A stretch of 64,000 nt of DNA from Citrobacter sp. Res13-Sevr-PEB04-36 (GTDB lineage Bacteria > Pseudomonadota > Gammaproteobacteria > Enterobacterales > Enterobacteriaceae): contig NZ_JADABY010000057.1 of NCBI RefSeq assembly GCF_015672735.1, positions 1 to 64,000 of the forward strand, in the 5' to 3' direction. The notes below the pieces were generated by a model. It had not been told where the DNA came from and did no database searches. It saw nothing but the letters and a program-made list of their open reading frames with translations. This document shows, piece after piece, positions 8,372-19,642 of the stretch. The first letter of the stretch is position 1. Every line of letters starts with the position of its first letter. A program made the position numbers and the translations under genes.

Positions 8372-10074
8372 TACAGAACCTTAACTGAGACGACTTCGTT
8401 CCCGTCAACGTCCACCACATGCACCGCACATGACATACAAGGGTCGAAGGAGTGAATAGTACGCACCACTTCCAGCGGTTTGTTCGGATCGGCGATCGGC
8501 GTGCCTACCAGTGAACGCTCATACGGTCCCACTTCGTCATTAAAGTTACGCGGGCCAGAGTTCCAGGTTGAAGGTACAACCGCCTGATAGTTGCTGATAA
8601 TGCCGTCTTTAATCACCATCCAGTGAGAAAGCATACCGCGTGGTGCTTCGAGGAAGCCGACACCTTTGAATTCGCCGGTAGCCGGGATGTTCGGTTTCAC
8701 GAAGGTGGTGTGGTCGCCTTTGCCGATGTTTACGATCAGCGCGTTATACTGATTTTGCAGAACGTTCTGCAGTTCACAGCAGTGAACGGTACGACCGATG
8801 ATACGACCCAGCGTCGAATGCAGCTGAGCAACTTCAATGGTTTTACCGGTCAGTTTGGTGTAAATCGCGATGATTTCATTCAGCTTGGCATGGGTGGACT
8901 CACGTTTTGCCGCCAGCTTACACAGCATGTTAGCCAGCGGGCCCACTTCTACCGTTTTGCCGTAGAAGGTTGGCGCTTTAACCCAGGAGTATTTGCCATC
9001 TTCTGACCAGCCAGTGTAATCCGGAACCGTTGTCCCTTCCCACGGTGCCTGCGGTGCTTCGTCTTTGTACCACGCATGTTTCGCACTCTCCTGAATCCCT
9101 TTGATCAGATATTCATCAGAGTGAGAGGTGATCGGACGATAGGTCGACAGGTCGGCATCGGTGATGTAGCCGCCAGGGAACAGGAAGCTGCCGTTTTTGC
9201 CGTCAGTCGGGAATTCCGGCGCGCTCAGGTAGTTAACCGCACCCTGACCACGTTCCAGCCACTCTGGATAGAATGCCGCAATAACCGCAGTATCCACCTT
9301 ATACACCTGCTCGACAAAGTCGCTCAGCTTATCGATGAATGACTTGATATACATCAGGCGTTCAAGGTTCAGTACGCCAAGACCATCGAGGTTAATTGGG
9401 TTCGCAACCCCACCGACCGCCAGGTTCTGAATATGTGGTGTTTTACCGCCCAGCAGCGCCACGACACGGTTGGCATCACGCTGGCATTCCAGCGCCTGCA
9501 GGTAGTGTGCGACCGCAATCAGGTTCACTTCCGGCGGTAATTTCATTGCCGGATGGCCCCAGCAGCCGTTGGCAAAAATACCTAACTGACCGCTGGCAAC
9601 CAGGTCCTTGATCTTGTTCTGAACTTTGGTGAACTCTTCCGCGCTGTTCAGGTGCCAGGTCGACACGCCGTTCAGCATCGCCGAGGCTTTCGCCGGATCG
9701 GCTTTCAGTGCGGAGGTGATGTCCACCCAGTCCAACGCAGACAGCTGATAGAAGTGCACGATATGGTCATGCGTGGTGTGCGCCGCCAGAATGATGTTAC
9801 GGATGTACTGTGCGTTCACAGGAACATCAATGTTCAGTGCACTTTCTGCCGCACGTACGGAAGAAATAGCGTGCGTGGTGGTACAAACACCACAAATACG
9901 CTGCACAATCATCCACGCATCGCGCGGATCGCGATTCTTCACGATCTCTTCCATGCCGCGCCACATGGTACCGGATGCCCATGCTTTTGATACCACGCCA
10001 TTTTCGATTTCGCAGTCGATGCGTAAATGGCCTTCAATACGGGTTACCGGATCAATAGTAATTCTCTGGCTCAT
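8371..10074 (-). CDS. hybC: Hydrogenase-2 large (nickel-iron) subunit
   Basis: 567-residue catalytic subunit that carries the NiFe(CN)2CO centre and oxidises H2 at the periplasmic face of the inner membrane. The N-terminal motif RICGVC (about 59-64) and C-terminal DPCMSCAVH give the four nickel-ligand cysteines. The last 15 residues after His552 (VVDVDGNEVVSVKVL) are the peptide cut off by HybD. There is no signal peptide; the protein rides to the periplasm with HybO. It overlaps hybB by four bases. Confidence 0.98.
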   Translation of the reverse strand: MSQRITIDPVTRIEGHLRIDCEIENGVVSKAWASGTMWRGMEEIVKNRDPRDAWMIVQRICGVCTTTHAISSVRAAESALNIDVPVNAQYIRNIILAAHTTHDHIVHFYQLSALDWVDITSALKADPAKASAMLNGVSTWHLNSAEEFTKVQNKIKDLVASGQLGIFANGCWGHPAMKLPPEVNLIAVAHYLQALECQRDANRVVALLGGKTPHIQNLAVGGVANPINLDGLGVLNLERLMYIKSFIDKLSDFVEQVYKVDTAVIAAFYPEWLERGQGAVNYLSAPEFPTDGKNGSFLFPGGYITDADLSTYRPITSHSDEYLIKGIQESAKHAWYKDEAPQAPWEGTTVPDYTGWSEDGKYSWVKAPTFYGKTVEVGPLANMLCKLAAKRESTHAKLNEIIAIYTKLTGKTIEVAQLHSTLGRIIGRTVHCCELQNVLQNQYNALIVNIGKGDHTTFVKPNIPATGEFKGVGFLEAPRGMLSHWMVIKDGIISNYQAVVPSTWNSGPRNFNDEVGPYERSLVGTPIADPNKPLEVVRTIHSFDPCMSCAVHVVDVDGNEVVSVKVL

Positions 10075-11249
10075 GCTTTGCTCGCCTCATGACGATTTTG
10101 ATCGTTTTGTTTTAAAGGAGGAAGTATCGGCAGTAGACGAATGAGTACGATGTATGCACAAATCTCAATAGCCACAAAACCAATAGAAATCAACAGTTCT
10201 TCCCAGGTCGGGAAGTAGTGGTAGCCACCACCAGGATTGAACGCCACCAGCGAATAAGACAGACGCCATGTCGCACAACCCAGCAATGCGCTCAGCGCAG
10301 ACAGATACAGCATGCGCGAGTCATTTCGCAGCTTCGCGATACGCAGTACTACCAGCGGGAAGACCATCAGCACAACTTCAAGCCAGAACATGGCTGAGTA
10401 GAAATCGCCTGCAAACGCATACGATAGCTTGTCCCGATAGATCAGTTCACCGAAGCGCAGAACCACGAAGATCGCCAGCAGGACGCTAATCGTATTCGTC
10501 AGCTTGATGAACAAACTTTTCTCGTCCGGCCCATTCCCCTTCAGGCCAGCTTGTACCAGCGAACCTTCAAAGATGACGATCGAGAAGCCCATTATAAAGG
10601 CGGTAAGCACTGAGAACAGCGGCAGCATTTCATAGGCTTGCCACAGCGGATGAACCTTAATACCCGCAGAAATCATCAATGAACCCATTGAAGACTGGTG
10701 CATTGTCGGCAGCAGCGCGCCGAGGGCGAGAATAAAGAACATCACGTTGTTCAGACGCTTGAGAGGCACTTTCCACCCCAGGCGTTCAAACAAGGCCGGC
10801 GCAAATTCCAACGCCATGATGCCGATGTAGATGGTCATACAAACCGCCGTTTCGAACAGCACCGAGTTCACGTTAAAGTGGCCCGGAATGTAGAAGTACG
10901 GCAGGTTCCAGTAACGGCCTACGTCGATGGTAATCGACAGACCACCCAGAGAATAACCAAACAGGCTCGCCAGCAATGCCGGACGAACGAGCGGATGGTA
11001 TTGGCCTCTATTGAAAACATAGACCGCCCATGCCAGCGCCCAGCCACCACAAGCAAAGCCGGTGCCAATCAACAGGTCAAATGCAATCCACACGCCCCAT
11101 GGGAAACCGCCGTTCAGATCGGAGACTGAGCCCAATCCGAATACCAGACGCTTCACGATGAGGAGCATGCACAGGATGATAAGCGGCCCAAAAATAATAA
11201 CCGGTTTACTGACTATTTTTCCGCCCAGCGGTTTAGGATCATGACTCAT
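10071..11249 (-). CDS. hybB: Hydrogenase-2 integral membrane subunit HybB
   Basis: 392-residue NrfD/PsrC-type membrane protein with about ten transmembrane helices, such as [21 protein letters not shown] and [19 protein letters not shown]. It anchors the complex and passes electrons from HybA to the quinone pool. No haem-binding histidine pattern of the HyaC type is needed in this family. It overlaps hybA by eleven bases and hybC by four. Confidence 0.97.
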   Translation of the reverse strand: MSHDPKPLGGKIVSKPVIIFGPLIILCMLLIVKRLVFGLGSVSDLNGGFPWGVWIAFDLLIGTGFACGGWALAWAVYVFNRGQYHPLVRPALLASLFGYSLGGLSITIDVGRYWNLPYFYIPGHFNVNSVLFETAVCMTIYIGIMALEFAPALFERLGWKVPLKRLNNVMFFILALGALLPTMHQSSMGSLMISAGIKVHPLWQAYEMLPLFSVLTAFIMGFSIVIFEGSLVQAGLKGNGPDEKSLFIKLTNTISVLLAIFVVLRFGELIYRDKLSYAFAGDFYSAMFWLEVVLMVFPLVVLRIAKLRNDSRMLYLSALSALLGCATWRLSYSLVAFNPGGGYHYFPTWEELLISIGFVAIEICAYIVLIRLLPILPPLKQNDQNRHEASKA

Positions 11250-12225
11250 GATCGTCTCCTCCGTCGTGATGGTCGTTTTTCGTGTTACGACGAACCAGCA
11301 CGGTTAAACCCGCCAGCACAGCCAATGGCAGCATCATGCCTTTATACAGGGTGTGTTGAATATGCTCAGAACGCGCACCGGTTGACAGGTCAGCCAGCTG
11401 TGGGAGATCCAGATTTTCATAAGGAACGCCTGTCAGTACCAATACCTGCGTACCGCCGCCTTCTTTCTCACCGTACAGGTGCGGGTAATATTTCGGCACC
11501 GTGTGCAGATAGGTATCACCAGCTTTCACCGTCTGACGCGGATAGTGGTATTCGCTGCCAGGCTTCAGCGCCAGACGTTTTTTCGCCTCAGCCATCAGCT
11601 CTTCACGCGTACCAAAAATCACCGCGCCGGCAGGACACACTTCTACACAGCCCGGTAAACCACCTTTATCCAGACGCTCTACACCTTTCTGGTTACATAA
11701 CTCACACTTATGGAGTGCACCAAACGGGTTGTTGTAGTCGTATTTAGGCACGTTGTACGGGCAGGCGACCATGCAGTAACGGCAGCCGGTACAGACATCT
11801 TTGTCATAATGGACGATGCCGGTTTTCGGATCTTTTTTCAGCGCTGAGACCGGACAAACAGAAACGCAGTTCGGATCGACACAGTGCATGCACTGTTTCT
11901 TGATGTACGCGTAGCCGTTCTGTTCCTGGTCTTTGTTAACGCCTGTTCCACTACGCCACACCTGAATAATGTTGTTGGTGTACGGTGACAGTTTGTCGTT
12001 GTTCGACCAGGTCTGTTCCCCTTCAGGGTTACGTGCCGGGAAGTTGATATCCTGACACTTGGTGACACAGGCCTGACAGCCTACGCACAGCGTCGAGTCA
12101 TAGAGCATCCCCAGAGATCCCGGGATCGGCGGACGGTTTTCTGCAGCCGCATGGCTGACGGACGGCACCGCGCCCAACAGCAATGCTCCGCCAGAAGCTG
12201 CTTTAATAAAGTTACGTCTGTTCAC
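11239..12225 (-). CDS. hybA: Hydrogenase-2 ferredoxin-type subunit HybA
   Basis: 328-residue periplasmic electron-transfer subunit. It starts with a twin-arginine signal ([18 protein letters not shown], cleavage near SHAAA). Four [4Fe-4S] motifs follow, including [38 protein letters not shown] and CELCNQKG...CVEVCP. A C-terminal helix near residues 296-312 ([15 protein letters not shown]) anchors it in the membrane. It starts two bases after the hybO stop codon. Confidence 0.97.
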   Translation of the reverse strand: MNRRNFIKAASGGALLLGAVPSVSHAAAENRPPIPGSLGMLYDSTLCVGCQACVTKCQDINFPARNPEGEQTWSNNDKLSPYTNNIIQVWRSGTGVNKDQEQNGYAYIKKQCMHCVDPNCVSVCPVSALKKDPKTGIVHYDKDVCTGCRYCMVACPYNVPKYDYNNPFGALHKCELCNQKGVERLDKGGLPGCVEVCPAGAVIFGTREELMAEAKKRLALKPGSEYHYPRQTVKAGDTYLHTVPKYYPHLYGEKEGGGTQVLVLTGVPYENLDLPQLADLSTGARSEHIQHTLYKGMMLPLAVLAGLTVLVRRNTKNDHHDGGDDHES

Positions 12226-12227
12226 GG

Positions 12228-13346
12228 TTATTCTCCCCGTGAGTCAGCGTTATCTTTCTTTTGCTGACGTCCCAGTTCACGTACCGCCATCACGCTGACG
12301 CCGGCCACCAGTCCTACTACGCCACCCAGCAGCCCAATAGCCCCAGCAGAAATGTTGCCACCTTCTTTCAGGTTGACATCCGGCTTCTCTGAACGCGGAG
12401 TTTGGTTTTCCACAGAAGCGAGTTGGTGAATACCTTTATGGAAACCGACGCCTTCTTCGTTACAACCGTAGCAAGGATGACCGATAGCTACTGGCCAAAC
12501 GCCGCCAACATCGCAGAACTGCAACGTCGAGCAGTTACCGTAAGTTTCAGGTCCTTTACAGCCCAAATGGTAGAGACACCAACCTTCACGGTGGCCTTCA
12601 TCACCGAACTCTTTAGCAAAACGACCCGCATCAAAGTGCGGACGACGTTCGCAATGTTCGTGAATCAGACGACCATAGGCAAATGTCGGACGGTTTTTGG
12701 TATCCAACTTCGGCGGCTTACCGTAGGTGATGATGTGTGCGACGGTCGCGAGGAAGTTATGTGGGTTCGGCGGACAGCCTGGGATATTGATGATGGTTTT
12801 GCCTGGCAGAACTTCCTGCAAACCGACGGCCCCTGTTGGGTTAACGCCAGCGGCGGCAACGCCACCCCACGCAGCACACGAGCCGATAGCAATGATCGCC
12901 GCAGCGCCTTCGGCCGCCCTGCGGATATGATCCACAATAGGCTCACCGGCAACCATGCAGTAAATACCGTTATCTTTTAGTGGGATAGAACCATCTACAA
13001 CCAGAACATACTGCCCCTTGTACTTCTCCAGAGCGTTATGTTTGTTCTCTTCGACCTGGTGGCCGAAAGCAGCGGAAAGCACCTCATGGTATTCCAGAGA
13101 GATAGTCTCCAGGACAAGGTTTTCCACAGTAGGGTGTGTCGCACGAAGTAGCGATTCAGTACAACCCGTACATTCCTGAGCACCAATCCAGATGACCGGT
13201 GGGCGCTGAGGGCGGGATACTGATTCCGCCATTTCTGCGGCGGCTTTGCTACTGAGCCCCATGGTAGCGGCCAATGCTGCACAAAGCTTCATGAAATCAC
13301 GGCGGTTAATGCCGTTCGAATTGATAAGAGAGTTATCTCCAGTCAT
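12228..13346 (-). CDS. hybO: Hydrogenase-2 small subunit HybO
   Basis: 372-residue iron-sulfur small subunit, first gene of the hybOABCDEFG operon. A twin-arginine signal ([21 protein letters not shown]) carries the HybOC heterodimer across the inner membrane. Cluster ligands lie in [46 protein letters not shown] and [12 protein letters not shown]-terminal hydrophobic segment (about 337-356, [21 protein letters not shown]) anchors it. In E. coli the operon is expressed anaerobically for respiratory H2 uptake. Confidence 0.97.
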   Translation of the reverse strand: MTGDNSLINSNGINRRDFMKLCAALAATMGLSSKAAAEMAESVSRPQRPPVIWIGAQECTGCTESLLRATHPTVENLVLETISLEYHEVLSAAFGHQVEENKHNALEKYKGQYVLVVDGSIPLKDNGIYCMVAGEPIVDHIRRAAEGAAAIIAIGSCAAWGGVAAAGVNPTGAVGLQEVLPGKTIINIPGCPPNPHNFLATVAHIITYGKPPKLDTKNRPTFAYGRLIHEHCERRPHFDAGRFAKEFGDEGHREGWCLYHLGCKGPETYGNCSTLQFCDVGGVWPVAIGHPCYGCNEEGVGFHKGIHQLASVENQTPRSEKPDVNLKEGGNISAGAIGLLGGVVGLVAGVSVMAVRELGRQQKKDNADSRGE

Positions 13347-13451
13347 TTTATTGTTATTCCGTTGCGAAGACCTGGCTTTTATTTTGCACCATTCGCATGT
13401 TGCTTATTGCGATCGGCGCGCCATTACCACACTTTTTATATGGTTATGTGC

Positions 13452-13457
13452 ATTATA
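13452..13457 (-). promoter_or_regulatory. Candidate -10 box for the hyb operon
   Basis: On the minus strand the sequence reads TATAAT, 105 bases before the hybO start. No good -35 hexamer is visible at the proper spacing, which would fit an activated promoter. This rests on the hexamer and position only. Confidence 0.35.
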
Positions 13458-13534
13458 ATACTTCGGCAGGGCAACAAAACGAAGGTGTAGGTCAATAGTG
13501 TAATTAATTAAAGCAAGATAATACCCCTTTTGGA

Positions 13535-13822
13535 TCAAGCTTCGAGCCGATAGCCGGCCATGAAAAAGCGAATTGTTGTACTGGACTGGTTCTCCTTGAA
13601 GAAATCCATCACCATTTCTTTATCCAGCCCGTAGCGGCGCGTGAGGATCCCCGCCTCCCACGCACTCAGCTGCCGATCGCCTGTTCTTTCAAACATCCGA
13701 TGTGAGAAACCCAGCACAAAGCCGCGCTTATAATCAGCACAAAAATTCGCCACCGTCCGAGCGCTGTCCGCACTTGACGCATTTAATCCGGCCATCAGGC
13801 CCTTACCGAAATGGTTGTCCAT
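13535..13822 (-). CDS. yghW: Conserved protein YghW (DUF2623)
   Basis: 95-residue protein matching E. coli YghW, a DUF2623 member of unknown function found upstream of the hyb operon. The start at 13822 gives [13 protein letters not shown]; the frame is open back to 13873, but that extension lacks similarity. The conserved body includes [18 protein letters not shown] and [16 protein letters not shown]. No signal peptide or membrane segment is seen. It points the same way as hyb but is separated by 188 bases. Confidence 0.9.
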   Translation of the reverse strand: MDNHFGKGLMAGLNASSADSARTVANFCADYKRGFVLGFSHRMFERTGDRQLSAWEAGILTRRYGLDKEMVMDFFKENQSSTTIRFFMAGYRLEA

Positions 13823-13907
13823 GCATAATCTCCAATCGCTATATAATAAATTATATAGCGATTTTTTAAGCAAAGACCAGAGATATCACGCACTTTTTTG
13901 TGCCAGA

Positions 13908-15548
13908 TTAAAAGGCTACCCATTCATCGGGTTTAGATGCTTTAGGCGCGGCGCTTTGTTCAGCGGGTAAAACGGTGTTGGTTGGTGCATGCTGTACGTC
14001 ACTTGCGGAAAGCCGGAACTGCTGAACGGCACGCTGCAGGTCTTCGGTTTGTCGCTCCAGCGCCACTGCCGCCGCCGATACCTGTTCCACCAGTGCGGCG
14101 TTTTGCTGGGTCACACTGTCCATTTGCGTGATAGCCACGCTCACCTGCGAGATACCCTTATTCTGCTCTTCAGAGGCGGAAGCGATTTGTTTCATTATCG
14201 CCGTCACTTCGGTCGCGCCTCGCAGAATAGCGTCCATCGTCAAGCCGGTCTCCTTGACCAAACGCGCCCCCTGATCGACACGGCGCGCCGATTCGCCAAT
14301 CAATGTCTCAATCTCTTTCGCCGCACCTGCGCTACGGCTGGCAAGATTACGCACTTCACCGGCAACCACCGCAAAACCGCGCCCCTGCTCACCCGCTCTG
14401 GCAGCTTCGACAGCAGCATTGAGCGCCAGAATGTTGGTCTGGAACGCGATACTGTTAATGACCGAGGTAATTTCGGCGATCTGTTTAGAGCTGGCGGCAA
14501 TCCCGTCCATGGTATCCACCACCTGTGAAACCAGCGTACTGCCTTTGCCAGCCGTCTCTGATGCCGTACCGGCAAGCTGACTGGCCTCACGCGCATTTTC
14601 GGCGTTCAGTTTTACTGTGGCAGTGAGCTGCTCCATACTTGCTGCGGTCTCTTCCAGCGCCGCGGCCTGCTCTTCAGTACGCGAAGAGAGATCGTTATTG
14701 CCGCTGGAAATCTCCGTCGCGCCGCGCCAGATATTGTCGCTACCTGAGCGAATCGTACTGACGGCTTCACGCAGGCTGTCCTGCATCGCGCTGAGTAAAG
14801 GCACCAGTTGTCCCACGCAGTTACGACCAAATTCTTCAATCGGATGGCTGAGGTCGCCCTGGGCAATCTGGCGGAACTGCTGGCGAATACGCGCCAGCGG
14901 CTTCACCATCATTGACACGAGATAGCGATCGGTAAAGATAAGGATGGCGATGCCAAGGATGACGGCGGTGATAATTAACGTGCGGATAATCGACGTTTTA
15001 CCATCAACCATAATGCGTGTCGCATCCAGTCGCTCCCCAGCGGTGGTATTAAACCGCTCAGCACTGGCACCAAATTCACGGCTCAGCGCAGGTGTAACGG
15101 TGCTGGCATGCTCTGACCACGCGGTGAGAGAGCCCTGCTGCGCCAACTGCATTTGCGGGATCACGCCTTTGTCCAGCAGCGCTTGCCATGTCGTCAGCAC
15201 CGCAGCGGCAGTTTCAGGATCCATCGGCCCCGGAGACAGCGTTTTCATCTGCTCAAGTTTGCTACGCATGCCATCCAGCGATTGTTGCGCAGGGCCAAAG
15301 TCAGGTGTTCCACCGCCAATTTTGACATCCACAGCACGACTTAACCGCGTCACAAAACGAAAGTACTGATCGTTACCCTGACTGAGGATCGTCATCTGCT
15401 GTACGAGATGGCGGTCAATATCGTTTCCTTCTGATATTTTGGATAAAGAATGGAGACTGAATAACCCCACGCCCGACCAGAGCAAGCAAAATAGTCCCAG
15501 TATTGCCAGCATAACAATACGAATAGTGAAGTTTTTCAGCAAACGCAT
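13908..15548 (-). CDS. Methyl-accepting chemotaxis protein (class with CheR/CheB tether)
   Basis: 546-residue chemoreceptor. TM1 is at about 10-30, a periplasmic four-helix ligand domain at 31-187, TM2 at about 188-207, a HAMP domain at 208-260, and the signalling coiled coil at 265-510. The conserved hairpin tip is [20 protein letters not shown]. The last five residues, EWVAF, resemble the NWETF tether for CheR and CheB. The ligand is unknown; the periplasmic domain does not let me name one. Salmonella has a chemoreceptor (McpB) at a similar position by the hyb operon, and this may be its ortholog. A sigma-28-type promoter lies upstream. Confidence 0.93.
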   Translation of the reverse strand: MRLLKNFTIRIVMLAILGLFCLLWSGVGLFSLHSLSKISEGNDIDRHLVQQMTILSQGNDQYFRFVTRLSRAVDVKIGGGTPDFGPAQQSLDGMRSKLEQMKTLSPGPMDPETAAAVLTTWQALLDKGVIPQMQLAQQGSLTAWSEHASTVTPALSREFGASAERFNTTAGERLDATRIMVDGKTSIIRTLIITAVILGIAILIFTDRYLVSMMVKPLARIRQQFRQIAQGDLSHPIEEFGRNCVGQLVPLLSAMQDSLREAVSTIRSGSDNIWRGATEISSGNNDLSSRTEEQAAALEETAASMEQLTATVKLNAENAREASQLAGTASETAGKGSTLVSQVVDTMDGIAASSKQIAEITSVINSIAFQTNILALNAAVEAARAGEQGRGFAVVAGEVRNLASRSAGAAKEIETLIGESARRVDQGARLVKETGLTMDAILRGATEVTAIMKQIASASEEQNKGISQVSVAITQMDSVTQQNAALVEQVSAAAVALERQTEDLQRAVQQFRLSASDVQHAPTNTVLPAEQSAAPKASKPDEWVAF

Positions 15549-15602
15549 AATAGTTTCCTTGCCGTAGATGAGGATTTCGCCATCAGGCGAGACTTATCCT
15601 TG

Positions 15603-15629
15603 TTATCGGCAGGTCACGAAGAAGATATA
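15603..15629 (-). promoter_or_regulatory. Sigma-28 (FliA) type promoter of the chemoreceptor gene
   Basis: The minus strand reads TATATCTT, an 11-base spacer, then GCCGATAA. The -10 element is a perfect match to the flagellar class-3 consensus (TAAAGTTT-N11-GCCGATAA) and the -35 matches five of eight. It ends 55 bases before the receptor start codon, which is preceded by AAGGAAAC. Confidence 0.75.
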
Positions 15630-15911
15630 ATGCGTTCTTTATTTTTTTACTTTTTTAAGTGTTTCTGATAACCCTTCAGGTTATATCAATATGAATGCTA
15701 ATGAAATTAGGTAGCATTATTATTCAGATAACCAATCAAATGTATTAAGCAATACCATGTTTTATAAAGTAAATATTTCTCAAACTATGAGATAGCGCGT
15801 TCCCGGACTAAATCAGCGACAGCTTTATCATAACAGGGTATCGAATCAGGGTGAAAATCCCGATTCACACCGGGGTAGATATACGTGAAATAGACTCAAA
15901 CACGGTATCGA

Positions 15912-15934
15912 ATCACGTCTGAGTGATGTTTTTT
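15912..15934 (+). terminator. Weak orphan terminator-like hairpin
   Basis: ATCAC-gtctga-GTGAT followed by GTTTTTT reads as a rho-independent terminator on the plus strand, though the stem has only five pairs. No plus-strand gene lies upstream, so it could end a small RNA or be chance. Confidence 0.3.
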
Positions 15935-16063
15935 CAAGCAAATTACAGCAGCCTATTTTTGCCCAGTTTTTCATCCCAATGTGACCTGGTGAACGGGATA
16001 ATCATCATGAAGCAGCTAGAATAGAAACGTCGTTTTGAAATTCACCTGCACTAAGGAGATCTC

Positions 16064-17104
16064 ATGGCCTGGTTTGCCAACCCTGAACGTTATGAACAGA
16101 TGCTCTATCGCTACTGTGGTCGCAGCGGTTTGCGATTGCCCGCACTTTCGTTGGGTTTATGGCACAGTTTTGGACACGTTCAAGCACTGGATTCACAGCG
16201 TGCCCTGCTGCGCAAAGCATTTGATTTAGGCATCACGCATTTTGATTTAGCCAATAACTACGGGCCACCGCCGGGAAGCGCTGAAGAGAACTTTGGTCGA
16301 TTACTGCGTGAAGATTTTGCGCAGTACCGTGACGAGTTAATCATCTCCACTAAAGCAGGCTACGACATGTGGCCGGGGCCGTACGGTTCTGGCGGTTCGC
16401 GCAAGTATCTGCTCGCAAGCCTCGACCAAAGTCTGAAACGAATGGGGCTCGACTACGTCGATATTTTCTATTCTCATCGCGTTGACGAAAGTACGCCAAT
16501 GGAAGAGACCGCCGCGGCGCTGGCTCACGCCGTACAAAGTGGCAAAGCACTGTATGTCGGTATTTCATCCTATTCCCCGGAACGCACGCAAAAAATGGCC
16601 GACCTGCTGCGGGAGTGGAAAATTCCGTTGCTGATCCACCAACCGTCCTACAACCTGCTTAACCGCTGGGTCGACAGCAGTGGCTTGCTGGATACGCTGG
16701 ACACGAATGGTATTGGTTGCATCGCCTTTACTCCGCTGGCTCAGGGGTTGCTGACGGGGAAATATCTGAACGGTATTCCAGAAGGATCGCGCATGCAGCG
16801 TGAAGGGAAAAAAGCCCGCGGCCTGACGGAAAATATGCTGACGGAAGAAAATCTTAACAGCCTGCGGTTGCTGAACGAGATGGCGCAACGGCGCGGCCAG
16901 TCGATGGCGCAAATGGCATTAAGCTGGTTACTCAAAGATAACCGCGTAACGTCAGTCTTAATCGGCGCCAGCCGTCCTGAGCAACTGGAAGAAAACGTTC
17001 AAGCACTGAATAACCTGACGTTCAGCACTGAAGAACTGGCGCAGATAGATAAGCATGTCGCCGACGGCAAGCTCAATCTGTGGCAGGCCTCATCAGACAA
17101 ATAA
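16064..17104 (+). CDS. yghZ: L-glyceraldehyde 3-phosphate reductase (aldo-keto reductase)
   Basis: 346-residue AKR14-family enzyme, same length as E. coli YghZ/Gpr, which reduces L-glyceraldehyde 3-phosphate and other aldehydes including methylglyoxal with NADPH. The AKR catalytic set is visible: Asp and Tyr in FDLANNYGPP, Lys in ISTKAGYDMW and His in FYSHRVD. The C-terminal cofactor site is VLIGASRPEQLEEN. AAGGAG lies seven bases before the ATG. It appears monocistronic. Confidence 0.96.
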   Translation: MAWFANPERYEQMLYRYCGRSGLRLPALSLGLWHSFGHVQALDSQRALLRKAFDLGITHFDLANNYGPPPGSAEENFGRLLREDFAQYRDELIISTKAGYDMWPGPYGSGGSRKYLLASLDQSLKRMGLDYVDIFYSHRVDESTPMEETAAALAHAVQSGKALYVGISSYSPERTQKMADLLREWKIPLLIHQPSYNLLNRWVDSSGLLDTLDTNGIGCIAFTPLAQGLLTGKYLNGIPEGSRMQREGKKARGLTENMLTEENLNSLRLLNEMAQRRGQSMAQMALSWLLKDNRVTSVLIGASRPEQLEENVQALNNLTFSTEELAQIDKHVADGKLNLWQASSDK

Positions 17105-17118
17105 GTGTCTAAACAGTA

Positions 17119-17149
17119 TGCCGGGGCGGATGAATTGCCGACCCGGCGG
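17119..17149. repeat. REP-like palindrome
   Basis: GCCGGGGCGG...CCGACCCGGCGG forms an imperfect palindrome between the convergent yghZ and yqhA genes. It may act as a terminator; it diverges from the REP consensus. Confidence 0.5.
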
Positions 17150-17156
17150 TATTGAT

Positions 17157-18225
<1,069 letters not shown>

Positions 18226-18330
18226 ATACAGGCTCCATTTTTTTTGATTTTAAAATTACCCCATGCTATTGTCAACGCAGCCTGTCTTATTAAAAAAACT
18301 CACCTCACTGGCAGTAAAGGATATTTCAAC

Positions 18331-18735
18331 ATGCTTCCCGAGCATCTTGTTCCCTCTCGTTTTCATTTATCCACATCCCCGACAAAAACTGACACCGCAG
18401 AAAATAGTGAAAATTTGACTCAGGGAAAGACAACTTTAAGCGATTATGAAGCAGATATTTTAATTAGTACCTCTGCAACCGGTCAGGCACGAAACATGTT
18501 ATTTGAAGAGTGCGACCGTCATTTAAAAGAGCGCCTTTTTCGCGCAGCGAAAATTGAATCATTCACCCGACTGCTAAATTCCTTACAATCCGAAGGTGAC
18601 ATTAACGCACAAGAATTAAGTAAAATTTTGGCTAAAAACACCATGCTAATAAATGAGCAGGGCAATAAAATTTGGCTTAATTTAATTACACGCGAAACCA
18701 GCGATCCCATTTTTTATTCTCTGGAAGAGAAATAA
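18331..18735 (+). CDS. Unknown soluble protein, first of a coupled pair
   Basis: 134 residues, no recognised domain, no signal or membrane segment. The ATG at 18331 has AAAGGA about nine bases upstream; the frame is open back to 18244 but that extension has no ribosome site. The N terminus is polar and low-complexity (STSPTKTDTAENSENLTQG), followed by a helical part (AKIESFTRLLNSLQSEGDINAQELSKIL). The gene is AT-richer than its neighbours. The next gene starts one base after this stop codon, so the two are probably translated together. Function unknown. Confidence 0.65.
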   Translation: MLPEHLVPSRFHLSTSPTKTDTAENSENLTQGKTTLSDYEADILISTSATGQARNMLFEECDRHLKERLFRAAKIESFTRLLNSLQSEGDINAQELSKILAKNTMLINEQGNKIWLNLITRETSDPIFYSLEEK

Positions 18736-18736
18736 A

Positions 18737-19144
18737 ATGAAAGATGTTGAAGATAACAACGTTTATTTGGCTTTAGACAGCCATAAAAGTGATGAATTTG
18801 TCTTAAAGCATAATTTGGATGTCTTGATTGCTAATAAAAACGCCACGCTGGAAAGCGTGGCTCAGGAGATGGTCTCTATTCCCGCCGCATTGGTACGTAT
18901 GAAGTGGCAAAATCGCCGTGAAATTTACGCCCTGCAGGCCAAAGAAGAGATCTACGGTTCTGCTATTGAGGCTATTATTGCCCAACAGCCGCAACTGCGG
19001 GACAAAATCATGGCCCGTCTGGAAAGCACCTACCAACATATACTCGCGCGTGAAACCGCCACATTGCGCCTGACGCGTAAGCTGTCTGAAGGGAGTTACA
19101 CTGCAACCAGAGTGACCACCGTCGCGCTGGACGAAAAGAAATGA
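18737..19144 (+). CDS. Unknown helical protein, second of a coupled pair
   Basis: 135 residues, no recognised domain. It is predicted almost wholly helical with long amphipathic stretches (AKEEIYGSAIEAIIAQQPQLRD; MARLESTYQHILARETATLRL). No signal peptide or membrane helix. It begins one base after the preceding gene ends. The pair is divergent from the membrane-anchored protein at 17722-18225; a joint function is an inference from layout only. Confidence 0.65.
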   Translation: MKDVEDNNVYLALDSHKSDEFVLKHNLDVLIANKNATLESVAQEMVSIPAALVRMKWQNRREIYALQAKEEIYGSAIEAIIAQQPQLRDKIMARLESTYQHILARETATLRLTRKLSEGSYTATRVTTVALDEKK

Positions 19145-19173
19145 GGGAATGGGGAAAGAATTAAAAACAGGAG

Positions 19174-19202
19174 GCCGGGTAAGGCGTAGGCCCTCACCCG
19201 GC
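19174..19202. repeat. REP element
   Basis: GCCGGGTAAGGCGTAGGCCCTCACCCGGC is a REP-type palindrome between the convergent unknown gene pair and exbD. It can serve as a transcript end for both. Confidence 0.8.
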
Positions 19203-19210
19203 AACAGAGA

Positions 19211-19636
19211 TTACTTCGCTTTCACGGTCTCTTCACCGACCAAACCAATCTTCAGGAAACCGGCCTGGTGCAGCGTATCCATCACTTTCATCATGGTTTC
19301 ATAGTCGACGGTTTTATCGGCGCGGAAAAAGATAGTGGTATCTTTCTTGCCTTCCGTCAGCGCGTTTAGCGCACTAATCATGGTTTCATCGGTCACCTGA
19401 TCGTTGCCGATAAACATCGTGTTATCCGCTTTCACTGACAGGTAAACCGGCTTTTCAGGACGCGGCTGCGGCGTACTGGTCGATGCAGGGAGATTCACCT
19501 TCACATCCACCGTTGCCAGCGGCGCGGCCACCATAAAGATGATCAACAATACCAACATAACGTCGATAAACGGCGTGACGTTGATGTCGTGCATTTCACC
19601 GTTATCGTCCAGGTTTTCATTAAAACTCATTGCCAT
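19211..19636 (-). CDS. exbD: TonB-system energiser subunit ExbD
   Basis: 141-residue inner-membrane protein, same length as in E. coli. One N-terminal transmembrane helix (about 22-43) contains the essential Asp25 in TPFIDVMLVLL; the rest is periplasmic. With ExbB it turns proton flow into TonB motion for iron-siderophore and vitamin B12 uptake. It lies six bases after exbB and should share the Fur-controlled promoter. Confidence 0.97.
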   Translation of the reverse strand: MAMSFNENLDDNGEMHDINVTPFIDVMLVLLIIFMVAAPLATVDVKVNLPASTSTPQPRPEKPVYLSVKADNTMFIGNDQVTDETMISALNALTEGKKDTTIFFRADKTVDYETMMKVMDTLHQAGFLKIGLVGEETVKAK

Positions 19637-19642
19637 GGAACA

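Larger units (their letters stand above)
15549..16063. other. 515-base intergenic region between chemoreceptor and yghZ
   Basis: No coding frame is supported. It holds the sigma-28 promoter (15603-15629), two copies of GGTATCGAATCA (15837-15848 and 15904-15915), a hairpin (GAATC-a-GGG/CCC-GATTC, 15843-15866) and a weak stem followed by six T (15912-15934). The yghZ promoter must lie in its right part. Confidence 0.5.
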
